A stretch of DNA of 64,000 nucleotides from Bacteroidia bacterium (GTDB lineage: Bacteria; Bacteroidota; Bacteroidia; SpSt-205): positions 217,427 through 281,426 of the forward strand of contig BPGW01000003.1 in the NCBI GenBank assembly GCA_026003235.1, given 5' to 3'. Shown here in pieces: positions 53,965 to 62,473 of the stretch (within the stretch, counting starts at the first letter, position 1; the number at the start of each line of letters is the position of its first letter). A program made the position numbers and the translations under genes. A model generated the notes under the pieces. That model was given only the letters and a program-made list of their open reading frames with translations. It ran no database searches and was not told the DNA's origin.

Positions 53965-55587
53965 TCATTCTTCTACCTCACAGGTACCCTCCCATCTTCT
54001 CAGGAGGGTGCGATCCGTTTCTTCACAAGTCGGCTCTCCATAAGGATGCCACTCCGGCTCCCCTTCCAGCTTTACTTCTTCCCGAGTAGGCAGATACCGA
54101 TAGCGAAAATCTACCGACCCTTCTTGCTGGCAAGTTTGGGTAATTCGGTATACAGACCACACCTTGCGTGTGCCAGTCTGCTCATAATGGCCGAAAAGGG
54201 TATACACGATCTCACTACAAGGCTCCTGCGTTTTTTCTTCACGAGTCGTGTAGTCTACAAACCTACGCAGATAATTGACTGAAAGGAAACCTTCTTCTTC
54301 GTAATCTCGCTTTATCAAAATGTACAGCTCCTGAACAGGGTTCCAGCTTCTTCTACTCGTGAATCGCAATGTGCTTGGATAGAAACTTATTTTCTGACCT
54401 TTTGCGCTATATTTTTGCTCATATTTGCTCAGCTCCGTTATGAGGAGAGCACGGATTTTCTCCTCACGGCGGCGGGCCTGGAGGCGGGCATAGGCCAGGA
54501 TCCCAAAGACTATGACCCCGAGGGCCACGACGATTAAGAGCAGTATCCCCACCAGACGCAAAAAGCAACCCAAGCACGATCGTCTGCGTTTACGGGGCTG
54601 CTCAGAAGGAGCAGGAGAGGGAGCCGCTTCCGGAGCGGAGGGCTCCGGAGAAGCCTTATTCGGGGAAGAAGGCGTGCGAACCTCGGCCTTAGAAGAAGTT
54701 GGGCTTTCAGGAGAGCTTTTTGGGGCTGCTTTCATTTTCGGAGCAGAGGGCGGGGCTGCTTCGGGGTGAACCGATGCCTTAGTCGGTTCCGACAGCGCCC
54801 GCAGCGCTTCCTTCATAGCTATAGCCGAAGGAAACCGCTCTTCAGGCTGGCGAGCTAAAGCTTTTTCAATGAAAGCCTTCCATGGCGCCGGTGCCCAGCC
54901 TGGAACCGGCAGCGGGGCCTTGAGAAGCGTCTCGTACAACTGAAATTCCGTCTTTCCCTCGTAGTCCCAAGGATACCGCCCAAAAAGACACTCGTATATC
55001 ACCAGCCCCATCGCATAAAGATCCGTACGGGGAGAAAGCGCTTCCCCCCGAATCTGTTCTGGAGCCATGTAGAGCACGGTACCCACCTTGAAGCCTGCGC
55101 GCGTGAGGTTGTAGTGCGAGTCTAAGGTTTTGGCGATCCCAAAGTCCAGGAGTTTGCCTCGCCCGTCCGAGAGCACCATGATGTTGGAGGGCTTAAGGTC
55201 TCGGTGGATAACCTCCGCTGCCTGATGCATGTAATACAGCGCATCCAGAACCGGAGCTAAAATCTTATAGGTCTCTTCTGGCGAAAGAGGGCCTTTTCGC
55301 TCCAGGTATTTATCCAAGGGCTGCCCCTCCAGGTACTCCATGACCATGTAGGGAATGCCCTCGTCAATGAAAAAGTCATAGAGCTTGACAATGCCGGGGT
55401 GCGAGAGACTAGCGAGAATCTGGGCTTCTCGGTAAAAGCGTTGGCGGATCTCTTCGTTCTCGGCATACTGGGGGAGGAGGGACTTTAGGACGACTTTCGT
55501 TTCCCGGTGGGTATCTTCGGCCAGGTAGACCTTACCCATCCCCCCTTCTCCAAGTTCTTTCAGGAGGACGTACCGGGCCTCCGGCAT
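53965..55587 (-). CDS. Membrane Ser/Thr protein kinase
   Basis: The 540-residue protein is a bacterial Hanks-type kinase: GEGGMGKVYLAED (P-loop), VVLKSLL with the Lys, HRDLKPSNIM (catalytic loop), LLDFGIAKTL and YMAPEQIRG. A Pro/Ala/Ser/Lys-rich linker of about 70 residues precedes one membrane helix (VGILLLIVVALGVIVFGILA, near residue 350) and a 150-residue extracytoplasmic domain with several Cys that I do not recognise. It probably senses something outside and phosphorylates cytoplasmic targets. ATG 55587 is chosen; upstream codons lie in the esterase 3' end. It is 25 bases behind the esterase gene on the same strand. Confidence 0.88.
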   Translation of the reverse strand: MPEARYVLLKELGEGGMGKVYLAEDTHRETKVVLKSLLPQYAENEEIRQRFYREAQILASLSHPGIVKLYDFFIDEGIPYMVMEYLEGQPLDKYLERKGPLSPEETYKILAPVLDALYYMHQAAEVIHRDLKPSNIMVLSDGRGKLLDFGIAKTLDSHYNLTRAGFKVGTVLYMAPEQIRGEALSPRTDLYAMGLVIYECLFGRYPWDYEGKTEFQLYETLLKAPLPVPGWAPAPWKAFIEKALARQPEERFPSAIAMKEALRALSEPTKASVHPEAAPPSAPKMKAAPKSSPESPTSSKAEVRTPSSPNKASPEPSAPEAAPSPAPSEQPRKRRRSCLGCFLRLVGILLLIVVALGVIVFGILAYARLQARRREEKIRALLITELSKYEQKYSAKGQKISFYPSTLRFTSRRSWNPVQELYILIKRDYEEEGFLSVNYLRRFVDYTTREEKTQEPCSEIVYTLFGHYEQTGTRKVWSVYRITQTCQQEGSVDFRYRYLPTREEVKLEGEPEWHPYGEPTCEETDRTLLRRWEGTCEVEE

Positions 55588-55612
55588 AGAAAAAGAAAGC
55601 TCGCCTGGCAGG

Positions 55613-57052
55613 TCAGGGCTGATAACTCCAGCGCTGGTAGAGGGTGATATGAGGGGTTGTAACGCGCACCAGGTAAAGCCCCGCAGAAAGCGTAGCCGGC
55701 AAGTGCCACAAGTATTCGGAGGTAGGAGGCATTTCCTGCCGGAGAACAACATGGCCTTGAAGCGTGAGCAGGTCTACCGCCGTGAAGGGAACCCCACACC
55801 GAATCTCCATCTGCGGGCTCCAGGCCGGGGAAGGGAAAACTTGAAAAGCCAGCCGCTCATCTTCACCCTGGAGCGAGGTGGTGGCTTCTATCACTTCGGT
55901 GAGGGTAGGCGCGGCAGGCATTTGTACAGTAGGCAGCTGTAGCACCTTAAAGAGACGAGGCGCAGCGAACCACACTACAGTATCCACATACCGACGGGCA
56001 CGCGCTTTATCTGCATCCGTAGAGTTGGCATACCATCCGAAGGGCTCAAACCCGGCCCCTTGCCAGGGATAAAGACCTGGAAAAGGCTGATCGCCAGCAT
56101 ATTCGGGCTTCAGCGCCTGGAGGTTGCCTTTGAGTTCCAGGTTTTCGTGTAAAGCATAACTGCCAAACACCTCAATGATGGGGTAATTTCCCACGGCCGT
56201 GACAACCACCCCTGAAGTATAGGGCGTGGTAGGGTCCTGTACTCCATGCAGGGAGATGACGGGAACGCCTTCGTTCTGGATGAAGCTGGTATCGCCTACA
56301 GCGCCGCCGAGGTTGAGCACAGCCTGGATAGTAGAAGGATAGCCGGGGTTACCGCTACCGCCTTCAAAAGCGTTAGGCCCAGAGCCTCGGTCCATGCCCG
56401 GGGCGGTGGTGTCCACGAAAAGCGTGCCGTCAGGAAACTTAAACTTGGGGTTGTCCAGCTCCTCGGGGCGATTCAAGTAGGCCACATGGAGGCCTACATA
56501 AGCACCAGAGGAGGAGCCCCCCATGGCGATCCGGTTTGAATCGATGCGAAAGGAGTTGGTGGTGGCGGCGTCTTTTCGCAGGTAGCGCACCAGCGCGCGA
56601 CCATCCTGTACGGCTCGCCACACCGCTTGGATGATGCCCTGAGCACGAGCTTCTTGGGTGGTGGCCTGAGGATTCCATCCTACCCGATGGTCGGCCGAGA
56701 TGGCCACGTAGCCTCGCCTCGCAAACTCAAGGCACAACGCCACAATCCCAGAATCCACCCGGGTACCGATAGGCGTTCTACCAAAACCGCTGCTCGCTAT
56801 GCTAGGCTGCAAGAAGCTCCCCGCATGGATTAGGATAATCACCGGCCTTTTCTGCATGGTGTCTCCTAACGGCTCGTAGACATCCATGTACAGGTTCACC
56901 GGAGTCTGCGCAAAGTCAACATTGCTGCCGTACTGAACCCCCCGGATGATCCGAACCTGAGAGAATACCGGGTCTATAAAGCGGGTCACCAGTTGGGCCC
57001 ACAGCGTCAGCGAGCTTGCGAAGCCCGCGAGGAGTAGGTAAAGGGATCGCAT
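55613..57052 (-). CDS. T9SS-secreted alpha/beta hydrolase (carboxylesterase-like)
   Basis: The 479-residue protein has a signal peptide (LYLLLAGFASSLTLWAQ), an alpha/beta-hydrolase core and a T9SS sorting domain (AFQVFPSPAWSPQMEIRCG to ITLYQRWSYQP). Oxyanion region PVIILIHAGSF, nucleophile elbow GGSSSGAYVGLHVAYL, an Asp in HGVQDPTTPYTSG and a His in SYALHENLE form a plausible catalytic triad. It probably hydrolyses esters outside the cell. ATG 57052 is 4 bases after a TACATTTG box. The kinase gene follows. Confidence 0.85.
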   Translation of the reverse strand: MRSLYLLLAGFASSLTLWAQLVTRFIDPVFSQVRIIRGVQYGSNVDFAQTPVNLYMDVYEPLGDTMQKRPVIILIHAGSFLQPSIASSGFGRTPIGTRVDSGIVALCLEFARRGYVAISADHRVGWNPQATTQEARAQGIIQAVWRAVQDGRALVRYLRKDAATTNSFRIDSNRIAMGGSSSGAYVGLHVAYLNRPEELDNPKFKFPDGTLFVDTTAPGMDRGSGPNAFEGGSGNPGYPSTIQAVLNLGGAVGDTSFIQNEGVPVISLHGVQDPTTPYTSGVVVTAVGNYPIIEVFGSYALHENLELKGNLQALKPEYAGDQPFPGLYPWQGAGFEPFGWYANSTDADKARARRYVDTVVWFAAPRLFKVLQLPTVQMPAAPTLTEVIEATTSLQGEDERLAFQVFPSPAWSPQMEIRCGVPFTAVDLLTLQGHVVLRQEMPPTSEYLWHLPATLSAGLYLVRVTTPHITLYQRWSYQP

Positions 57053-57056
57053 GAAG

Positions 57057-57064
57057 CAAATGTA
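57057..57064 (-). promoter_or_regulatory. -7 promoter box for the esterase-kinase unit
   Basis: TACATTTG, 4 bases before ATG 57052. Confidence 0.72.
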
Positions 57065-57175
57065 GCACTTTCGGACGAAAGAAGGGTTGGAGCCTGTAGG
57101 GATGAAACAAGAACCGCTGCTTGGTTCCGAACCGAAGGTTGCCATTTTTCGCAGCCCTACATGGCCTCAAAGCCG

Positions 57176-57183
57176 TATATTTG
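57176..57183 (+). promoter_or_regulatory. -7 promoter box for the cargo operon at 57188
   Basis: TATATTTG, 4 bases before ATG 57188. About 110 bases separate it from the divergent esterase box; nothing else is seen in between. Confidence 0.72.
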
Positions 57184-57187
57184 TGAC

Positions 57188-57724
57188 ATGAAAGCGGTGT
57201 ATGGGGTTGGGCTCTTGATGGCAGGTTGGGCGCAAAGCCTGCGCATTCTGGCTGCGCTGGAGGCTGCTCAGGATGCGCCCATAGAAGTGATCCTGCGGGC
57301 CGGTTCCCACGAATGGCGCTTCCAAGGTCAACTGGAAGGCGGCACCGCCGAATGGAAGCTGCCGGCTCCCCTCCCTCAGCCTGCAGAAGTCTGGATACAT
57401 AGCCCAGGCTATCTACCCTTGCGCTACGGCAAGCCGATCTCCGGTCAAGGACCTTTCCTGCTTGATTTTACCCAGCCGGCGAATCTTCACCCCCGCACTA
57501 GCTATGTGGAAAAATCGGGGAAAGCTTGCCTGGCCGCCGGCGAACTCGGTAGCCTCCCCGAGGAAAGCCACCCCGTCATCAACGCGTACGACCTGGAGCT
57601 TTTTCTGGAGGCCTGGAAAAGGCAAGATACCCGGGCAGACTTTGACAAAGATGGATCCATCACGGAAAAAGATTACCAGCTTATCTTGAAAAACCAAGAT
57701 GCCTTACTCTCCACCGAACTATGA
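57188..57724 (+). CDS. Secreted dockerin-like protein
   Basis: The 178-residue product has a signal peptide (VYGVGLLMAGWAQ), a beta-rich domain of about 90 residues, and a C-terminal pair of calcium-binding-like repeats resembling a type I dockerin: VINAYDLELFLEAWKRQD and the canonical EF-hand loop DFDKDGSITEKDY. The first repeat has a weak loop. No sorting domain is present. It begins an operon in which every following gene overlaps or nearly touches the previous one, ending at the PAS-SpoIIE gene, suggesting a shared surface role. Confidence 0.72.
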   Translation: MKAVYGVGLLMAGWAQSLRILAALEAAQDAPIEVILRAGSHEWRFQGQLEGGTAEWKLPAPLPQPAEVWIHSPGYLPLRYGKPISGQGPFLLDFTQPANLHPRTSYVEKSGKACLAAGELGSLPEESHPVINAYDLELFLEAWKRQDTRADFDKDGSITEKDYQLILKNQDALLSTEL

Positions 57725-58704
57725 GGACCCTCTGTCTTTTGGGCTTGCTTTTCGTAGGATGGGCGCAGGATACCCTCTGGGCTGAAGCGGCCGTCCGAGG
57801 GGATTATGTAGAGGTAAGTCTTTTCTGGCGGGGTCAGCCCACCGAAACCCCTTTAGGTGCTAACTTCGTGCTGCGCTTCACGGCTGCGGCACCCTTAGAT
57901 TGGGAGAACATCCAGATCATCGCTCGCGGCCCCTACGATGCCCAGCAGAATCCCTTGTACCGCTCTCTATACCTGACCCAGCGGCGGGAAGAAGCCGCCC
58001 AGCGCGTGAGCCTCAACCTCCTGCCCCAGCATCCTCCGCAGGGCACACCTTTCTCTGGCTATAAGGAGCTGATAGGCCGCTACCGGGTGCCTATTGTCGC
58101 GTTTGGGGACACCTTATCGGCCCATTGGAGCCTTGAGACAGGTGAGATCGTGCTGGCGCCCTTTCAGCGGGCCCGCGCGCGCTTCGTGCAGGTCGGTCCC
58201 TCCCCTGTAGCCCTGTGCCCCTCCGTGGAAGGCTTCCGCGTCCAGCTCCAAAATGGCCAGCTAACTCTCCAGGCGCCAGCGGACTTTTTCCCGCAAAACC
58301 TCTCCATTCGCTGGATGCGGGAAGGCGTTGAGGTAGGGCAGGGGCCTACGATCTTGCCCTATTTGCCGGGCGCTTACTGGGCCGAAATCCAGCACCGCTG
58401 CGGCGCTGCAGCCCGATCCGATACGCTCTTCTACCTGGCCACTTCCGCTTCGGCTCCTTTAGCGCCCGCCTGGCGGGTGTACCCCAACCCTACCGCAGGC
58501 ACCCTGTATATTGAGGGTCCGGCCGGCCCTACTCGCCTGGAGCTGGTAGACCTGCGTGGGCGACTCCTTTTCCAGCACACCTGGACAAGCGACCCAACAC
58601 GAGCTGCCCGCCTGGAGCTGCCCAGTCTGCCTTCCAGCCTGTACCAGCTTCGCCTCGTAACTCCCAACGAAACGCATACCTTCCCCTTGCACTATGCGCC
58701 GTAG
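57721..58704 (+). CDS. T9SS-secreted protein with type A sorting domain
   Basis: The 327-residue product has a signal peptide (RTLCLLGLLFVGWAQ) and a T9SS sorting domain (WRVYPNPTAGTLYIEGPAG to LRLVTPNETHTFPLHY). The body contains an early cohesin-like or general beta-sandwich (FVLRFTAAAPLDWENIQI) and an Ig-like segment (LSIRWMREGVEVGQGP). Function is unknown. It overlaps the dockerin-like gene by 4 bases and the next gene by 11 bases. Confidence 0.82.
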   Translation: MRTLCLLGLLFVGWAQDTLWAEAAVRGDYVEVSLFWRGQPTETPLGANFVLRFTAAAPLDWENIQIIARGPYDAQQNPLYRSLYLTQRREEAAQRVSLNLLPQHPPQGTPFSGYKELIGRYRVPIVAFGDTLSAHWSLETGEIVLAPFQRARARFVQVGPSPVALCPSVEGFRVQLQNGQLTLQAPADFFPQNLSIRWMREGVEVGQGPTILPYLPGAYWAEIQHRCGAAARSDTLFYLATSASAPLAPAWRVYPNPTAGTLYIEGPAGPTRLELVDLRGRLLFQHTWTSDPTRAARLELPSLPSSLYQLRLVTPNETHTFPLHYAP

Positions 58705-61499
58705 TGCAGCCTGGTGGATGGTAAGCCTAAGCGCTGCCCTTTTGTGGGCTCAGCGAACGTACCGCCTGGAGCTCAAACAAGCTTATGTGCGCACCTCCGG
58801 CGCCAGCCCCGATTCTGTAGACATCGTGCTCCGCATCCGACGCACAGGCGGCTCAGGCCCACCGGATACGCTCGCCAGCTCTAACTTCCCCTTCTTTTAC
58901 AACTTTTCGGTGCTAAACATGGGCGCTGCTCGCGTGATCCATGAGCGCAAGTTCAGTGCGGTCACCCGACCTAACTACTACGACAACATCACTTACCCCT
59001 TCACGCTGGCTCGGGTGAACGTCACCGTACGCCGCAAGCTGGGCTATACCCCTCCAGGAGATACGCTGGTTTCTGCTCCGGACTGGGATACGATCGTGGG
59101 GTTGCGGGTTCCACTGCGCGCCTGCGGCCCTCGCGACTCCAGCATTTTGGTGTGGGACACCACCTACCTCACGGTCCTCAACTCCCTCCTGCAAAGCCTT
59201 AAGCCCCATATCCGAGAACGCATAGGGGACACACTGCAACTCTGCCCTTCGCTGTCCAACCTCGTCTGGGCCACCTATGCTCCTTACAACCCCCATCAGA
59301 CCTGCGAAGGCCAGCCTAAACGCTTTCAATTTGTACGGCAAAACCCTGGCGTGCCCGTAGACAGCTTCGTGGTATGGGTGCAAAAGGATCCTTTAGGGCC
59401 AGGGCCTGTCTTCATGCTGGGTTTGCCTGTGACGCAAGTGGGCAGCACGGATACTTTTCGGTTTCAGCTTACCCTGGCTGTGGCGGACACGTACGACGTA
59501 TGGGTGGAGGGGATAGACCGCAAGTGCGGTTGTCGGGTGCGCTCTCCCAAGCGCGGGGTGCGTGTCTTGGCTCGCCCCCCTGTCCTGCCTATCAGCGGAC
59601 CCGATACCGTCTATGCAGGAGGGAGCTATACTTACAGCCTGCCTGCCTTGCCTAGCCCCTTTACCTACAGCGAAGTCTTGTGGTGCCTTGCCCCGCAAGG
59701 GTCCGGTCGGAGTTGCCCTCCCTCGAATAGCCAGGCTTACACCTTTACCTTTCCTCCTACACCCGCTCCACCTAGGGTAGATACCGTAGGAGTAGCGTAC
59801 AAGGTAGGGGGCAACCCTTGTGCCCAAGTCAGCTACAAGCTCGTGGTTGTGCGCTCTTGTCCAGGGTCGCCTTGGGGACAAGCGGTAGCGAGCCCTCCCG
59901 GTGTGTGCCGCGGCCAGCGAGCGGCGGTGAGCTTGGAGGGCCCGACTCTGTACGATAGCCTGCGTTGGGAGGTGTGGAACGGTTCCACTTGGGCAGCTGT
60001 AGGAAGTGGCCTCGGCGCCACCGCTTCCCTGTACCTGACGCCGCCCCTCCAGAGCGATTCTACTTACCGGGCGCGGCTCTACCTGGGACCCTGCGTAGTG
60101 TATTCGGAGCCTGCTACGGTGAGCGTCTCAACCAATCTAATTGAGCGTGGTTTTACGGGCCTTAGCCCGAATCCAGCCTGTGTGGGCGACACGGTTTTGC
60201 TGCAAGCTTACGGCCCTGGGGTATGGTACACGCCCGACGGCCAGGGAACCTTCGTAGATACCCTGGATCCGAACGGCAAGTACATTCCAGCTTCGGCTGA
60301 CGCAGGCCAAACCATCCAGCTGTGCTGGGTGATCCGTTCCCAGGACTTGGGCTTTTGCCGAGCTCCTGGTACGGACACCCTGTGCCTCCAGCTGGCTGTG
60401 AATGCCTCCACCGCACAAGGCAGCTTCGCCATCCCGCCCGGCTCCGATACCCTATGCGCAGGGGGGCTCACTGACCCTTTAGGGGCCCAAATTATTTCCG
60501 GAATTCGGGGCCAATGGCTTACCCCCAACGGGCGTGGCACCTTTCAGCCTTCGGACAGCGACCCCAACGCCCGCTACAACGCTGCCCCAGCGGACGCCGG
60601 CAAGTGGATACATCTCACTTGGAGGGTAGTGGGAACGTGCGGCTCGGCCGACTATACCGATTCGGTCTACGTGCAGAGCGGTCAGTCGGTCTCTATCCAG
60701 GGCCCCAACCAGATCTGTGCCAATGCGCCGCTCGTGCTGAATGCCTCCCCCTCTACAGGCTTTGACAGCCTTCTCTGGTTTCGGGGCAATAGCGCGGCTG
60801 TGGTAGCGGCTGGCCCTCCTTCGCGCAGCCATCCCGCCTATGTAGGAGAAGGTCCCCTTTACGACCCAGGCCGGCTTCCTCCCGGCGACACCGCTTTCAC
60901 CGTCTATGGAGCGATAGGCGACTGCGAGAGCTTTGCTACCCTGGTGGTGAGCATCCTCCCTGCGCCCACGGCCCTTTTTGAGGCCACCCCCCGCATCACC
61001 ACCATGAATAATCCTACCATCACCTTCACCAACCAAAGCCAAGGAGCGACCTCCTACGTCTGGAACTTTGGCGACCTCAATCGGCCTGATGTGGACAGCA
61101 CGCCTAACCCCCACCTTTTCCTATAGCGCCCCCGGCACGTACACGGTGGTGCTCTTGGCCCGCAACGATCAAGGTTGCGCCGACTTCTACGTTTGCACCA
61201 ACTGCATTCAGGTGCTGCCTCGCAAGGTCTTTTTGCCTTCGGCCTTTTCCCCCAACGGAGACGGCAAAAACGATGTGTTCCGTCCCCTGCCCGTAGAAGA
61301 GCATTTCTCCTTCACGCGGCTGGAGGTGTACGATCGCTGGGGGCAAATGGTGTTTGCGGCGGACAATCTGCCAGCTTGGGACGGTCGTGCTTCGGACGGA
61401 AGGCCGCTGGACCCAGGTACCTATTCGTATCGCGCTATTATTCTTGTGCCCGATGAAGGCCTTATTACGCATACTGGGGTGGTGCATCTGGTGCGGTGA
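58694..61499 (+). CDS. Large T9SS-secreted protein with type B (gliding-associated) C-terminal domain (frame interrupted once)
   Basis: Joined at one frame change in a C run near 61109 (one C fewer gives STPNPTFSYSAPGTYTVV), the product is 934 residues. It has a signal peptide (WWMVSLSAALLWAQ), Cys-rich beta domains, two related segments (GVWYTPDGQGTF and GQWLTPNGRGTF, about 100 residues apart), a PKD domain (QGATSYVWNFGD) and the type B C-terminal domain FLPSAFSPNGDGKNDVF. Type B proteins such as SprB are surface adhesins that depend on SprF-like partners; the next gene is such a partner, overlapping by 47 bases. Confidence 0.83.
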
Positions 61500-62472
61500 G
61501 CTGCTGGCCCAGGAAGTGCTTCCTATCGGCTTGTGGAGCGCGGCGCAAGCCTTAAGCCCCGCTCAAGTAGGGCTGGTGGAAGGGCGTTTCCGCGCCTTGC
61601 TGGTTCATGCTTTTCGGCCTGCCACAGGATTTGCCCGCTTCAGTTCTACCTGGGCGGGCGTGGAGGCTCCCTTTCAGCTGCGAGAGCTGCCGGCCGGGGT
61701 AGGAGCGTATGTGTTTTCGGACGTCGCGGGCGGCTGGCGCACCACACGGGGCATGCTCAACCTGGCTTACGAAGCGCCCTTAGGGGCCCGCGCCCGATAC
61801 GACCACCTGCGAGCCGGAGTAGGAGTCGGCTTTGTGCAGCGGACGGTGGAACCCTCCGACCTGCAGTTTGAAGACCAGTTTGATGGGCGCGGCTTCAGCC
61901 GCCCTACCAGCGAAGACTTCTCCCGGCTCACAGCATGGAACGCAGACTACGCCGTAAGCCTTCTGTACTACCGCACCCAGAAAGTCCCGGGCAATGTGGA
62001 ACTGGTACCTTTTGTGGGCTTCTCCGCTTCTCGGTTGAACCGGCCGGCGGTGGGTTTCCTGGTGCGAGACGCCGAACGGCTCTCCCTCTTCTGGGCAGGG
62101 TACGGAGGAGCCCGCCTGTACACCCGAACGCCCTTTCAGTTTGTGGGAAGCCTCGTCTATGCCCGTTCCAACCGAAGCCAATGGATAGGCGGTAGCTTCC
62201 TTACCGAGTTTGTGATCTATGAGGGGGGCTACTGGTTTACTCAGCCGGTGGGTTCGGTGCTGGCGGGGGCGGCGGTCCGGGCTCGGGATCAGTATGCGCT
62301 CATGGCAGGCTTCACGCTCCAGAAAGGCTTGGCCGTAGGGGTAGCCTATAGCTTGCTCTCGCGCCGAAACACCACCCCCACGGCCTTTGGAGGCCTGCAG
62401 GTGATGATGCAGTACGTGCTGGGGTATAAGTATCGGGAACGCGGCATTGTTTATCCTTTTCCCCTCTGGTGA
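61453..62472 (+). CDS. PorP/SprF family T9SS outer-membrane protein
   Basis: The 339-residue protein has an N-terminal leader (LRILGWCIWCGELLAQ) and a beta-barrel pattern of alternating strands typical of the PorP/SprF family, with the opening LSPAQVGLVEGRFRALLV region, a central RAGVGVGFVQRTVEPSDLQF and the closing YVLGYKYRERGIVYPFPLW. SprF-like proteins are needed to export or anchor type B C-terminal domain proteins. The start ATG 61453 lies inside the 3' end of the type B gene, so the pair is translationally coupled. Confidence 0.85.
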   Translation: MKALLRILGWCIWCGELLAQEVLPIGLWSAAQALSPAQVGLVEGRFRALLVHAFRPATGFARFSSTWAGVEAPFQLRELPAGVGAYVFSDVAGGWRTTRGMLNLAYEAPLGARARYDHLRAGVGVGFVQRTVEPSDLQFEDQFDGRGFSRPTSEDFSRLTAWNADYAVSLLYYRTQKVPGNVELVPFVGFSASRLNRPAVGFLVRDAERLSLFWAGYGGARLYTRTPFQFVGSLVYARSNRSQWIGGSFLTEFVIYEGGYWFTQPVGSVLAGAAVRARDQYALMAGFTLQKGLAVGVAYSLLSRRNTTPTAFGGLQVMMQYVLGYKYRERGIVYPFPLW

Positions 62473-62473
62473 T

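Noticed and set aside
53171..54043. A 290-codon open frame on the plus strand opposite the GH18 gene
   Set aside because: It is antisense to a gene with clear domains, has a low-complexity basic composition and no recognisable motif; long antisense frames are expected in GC-rich DNA.
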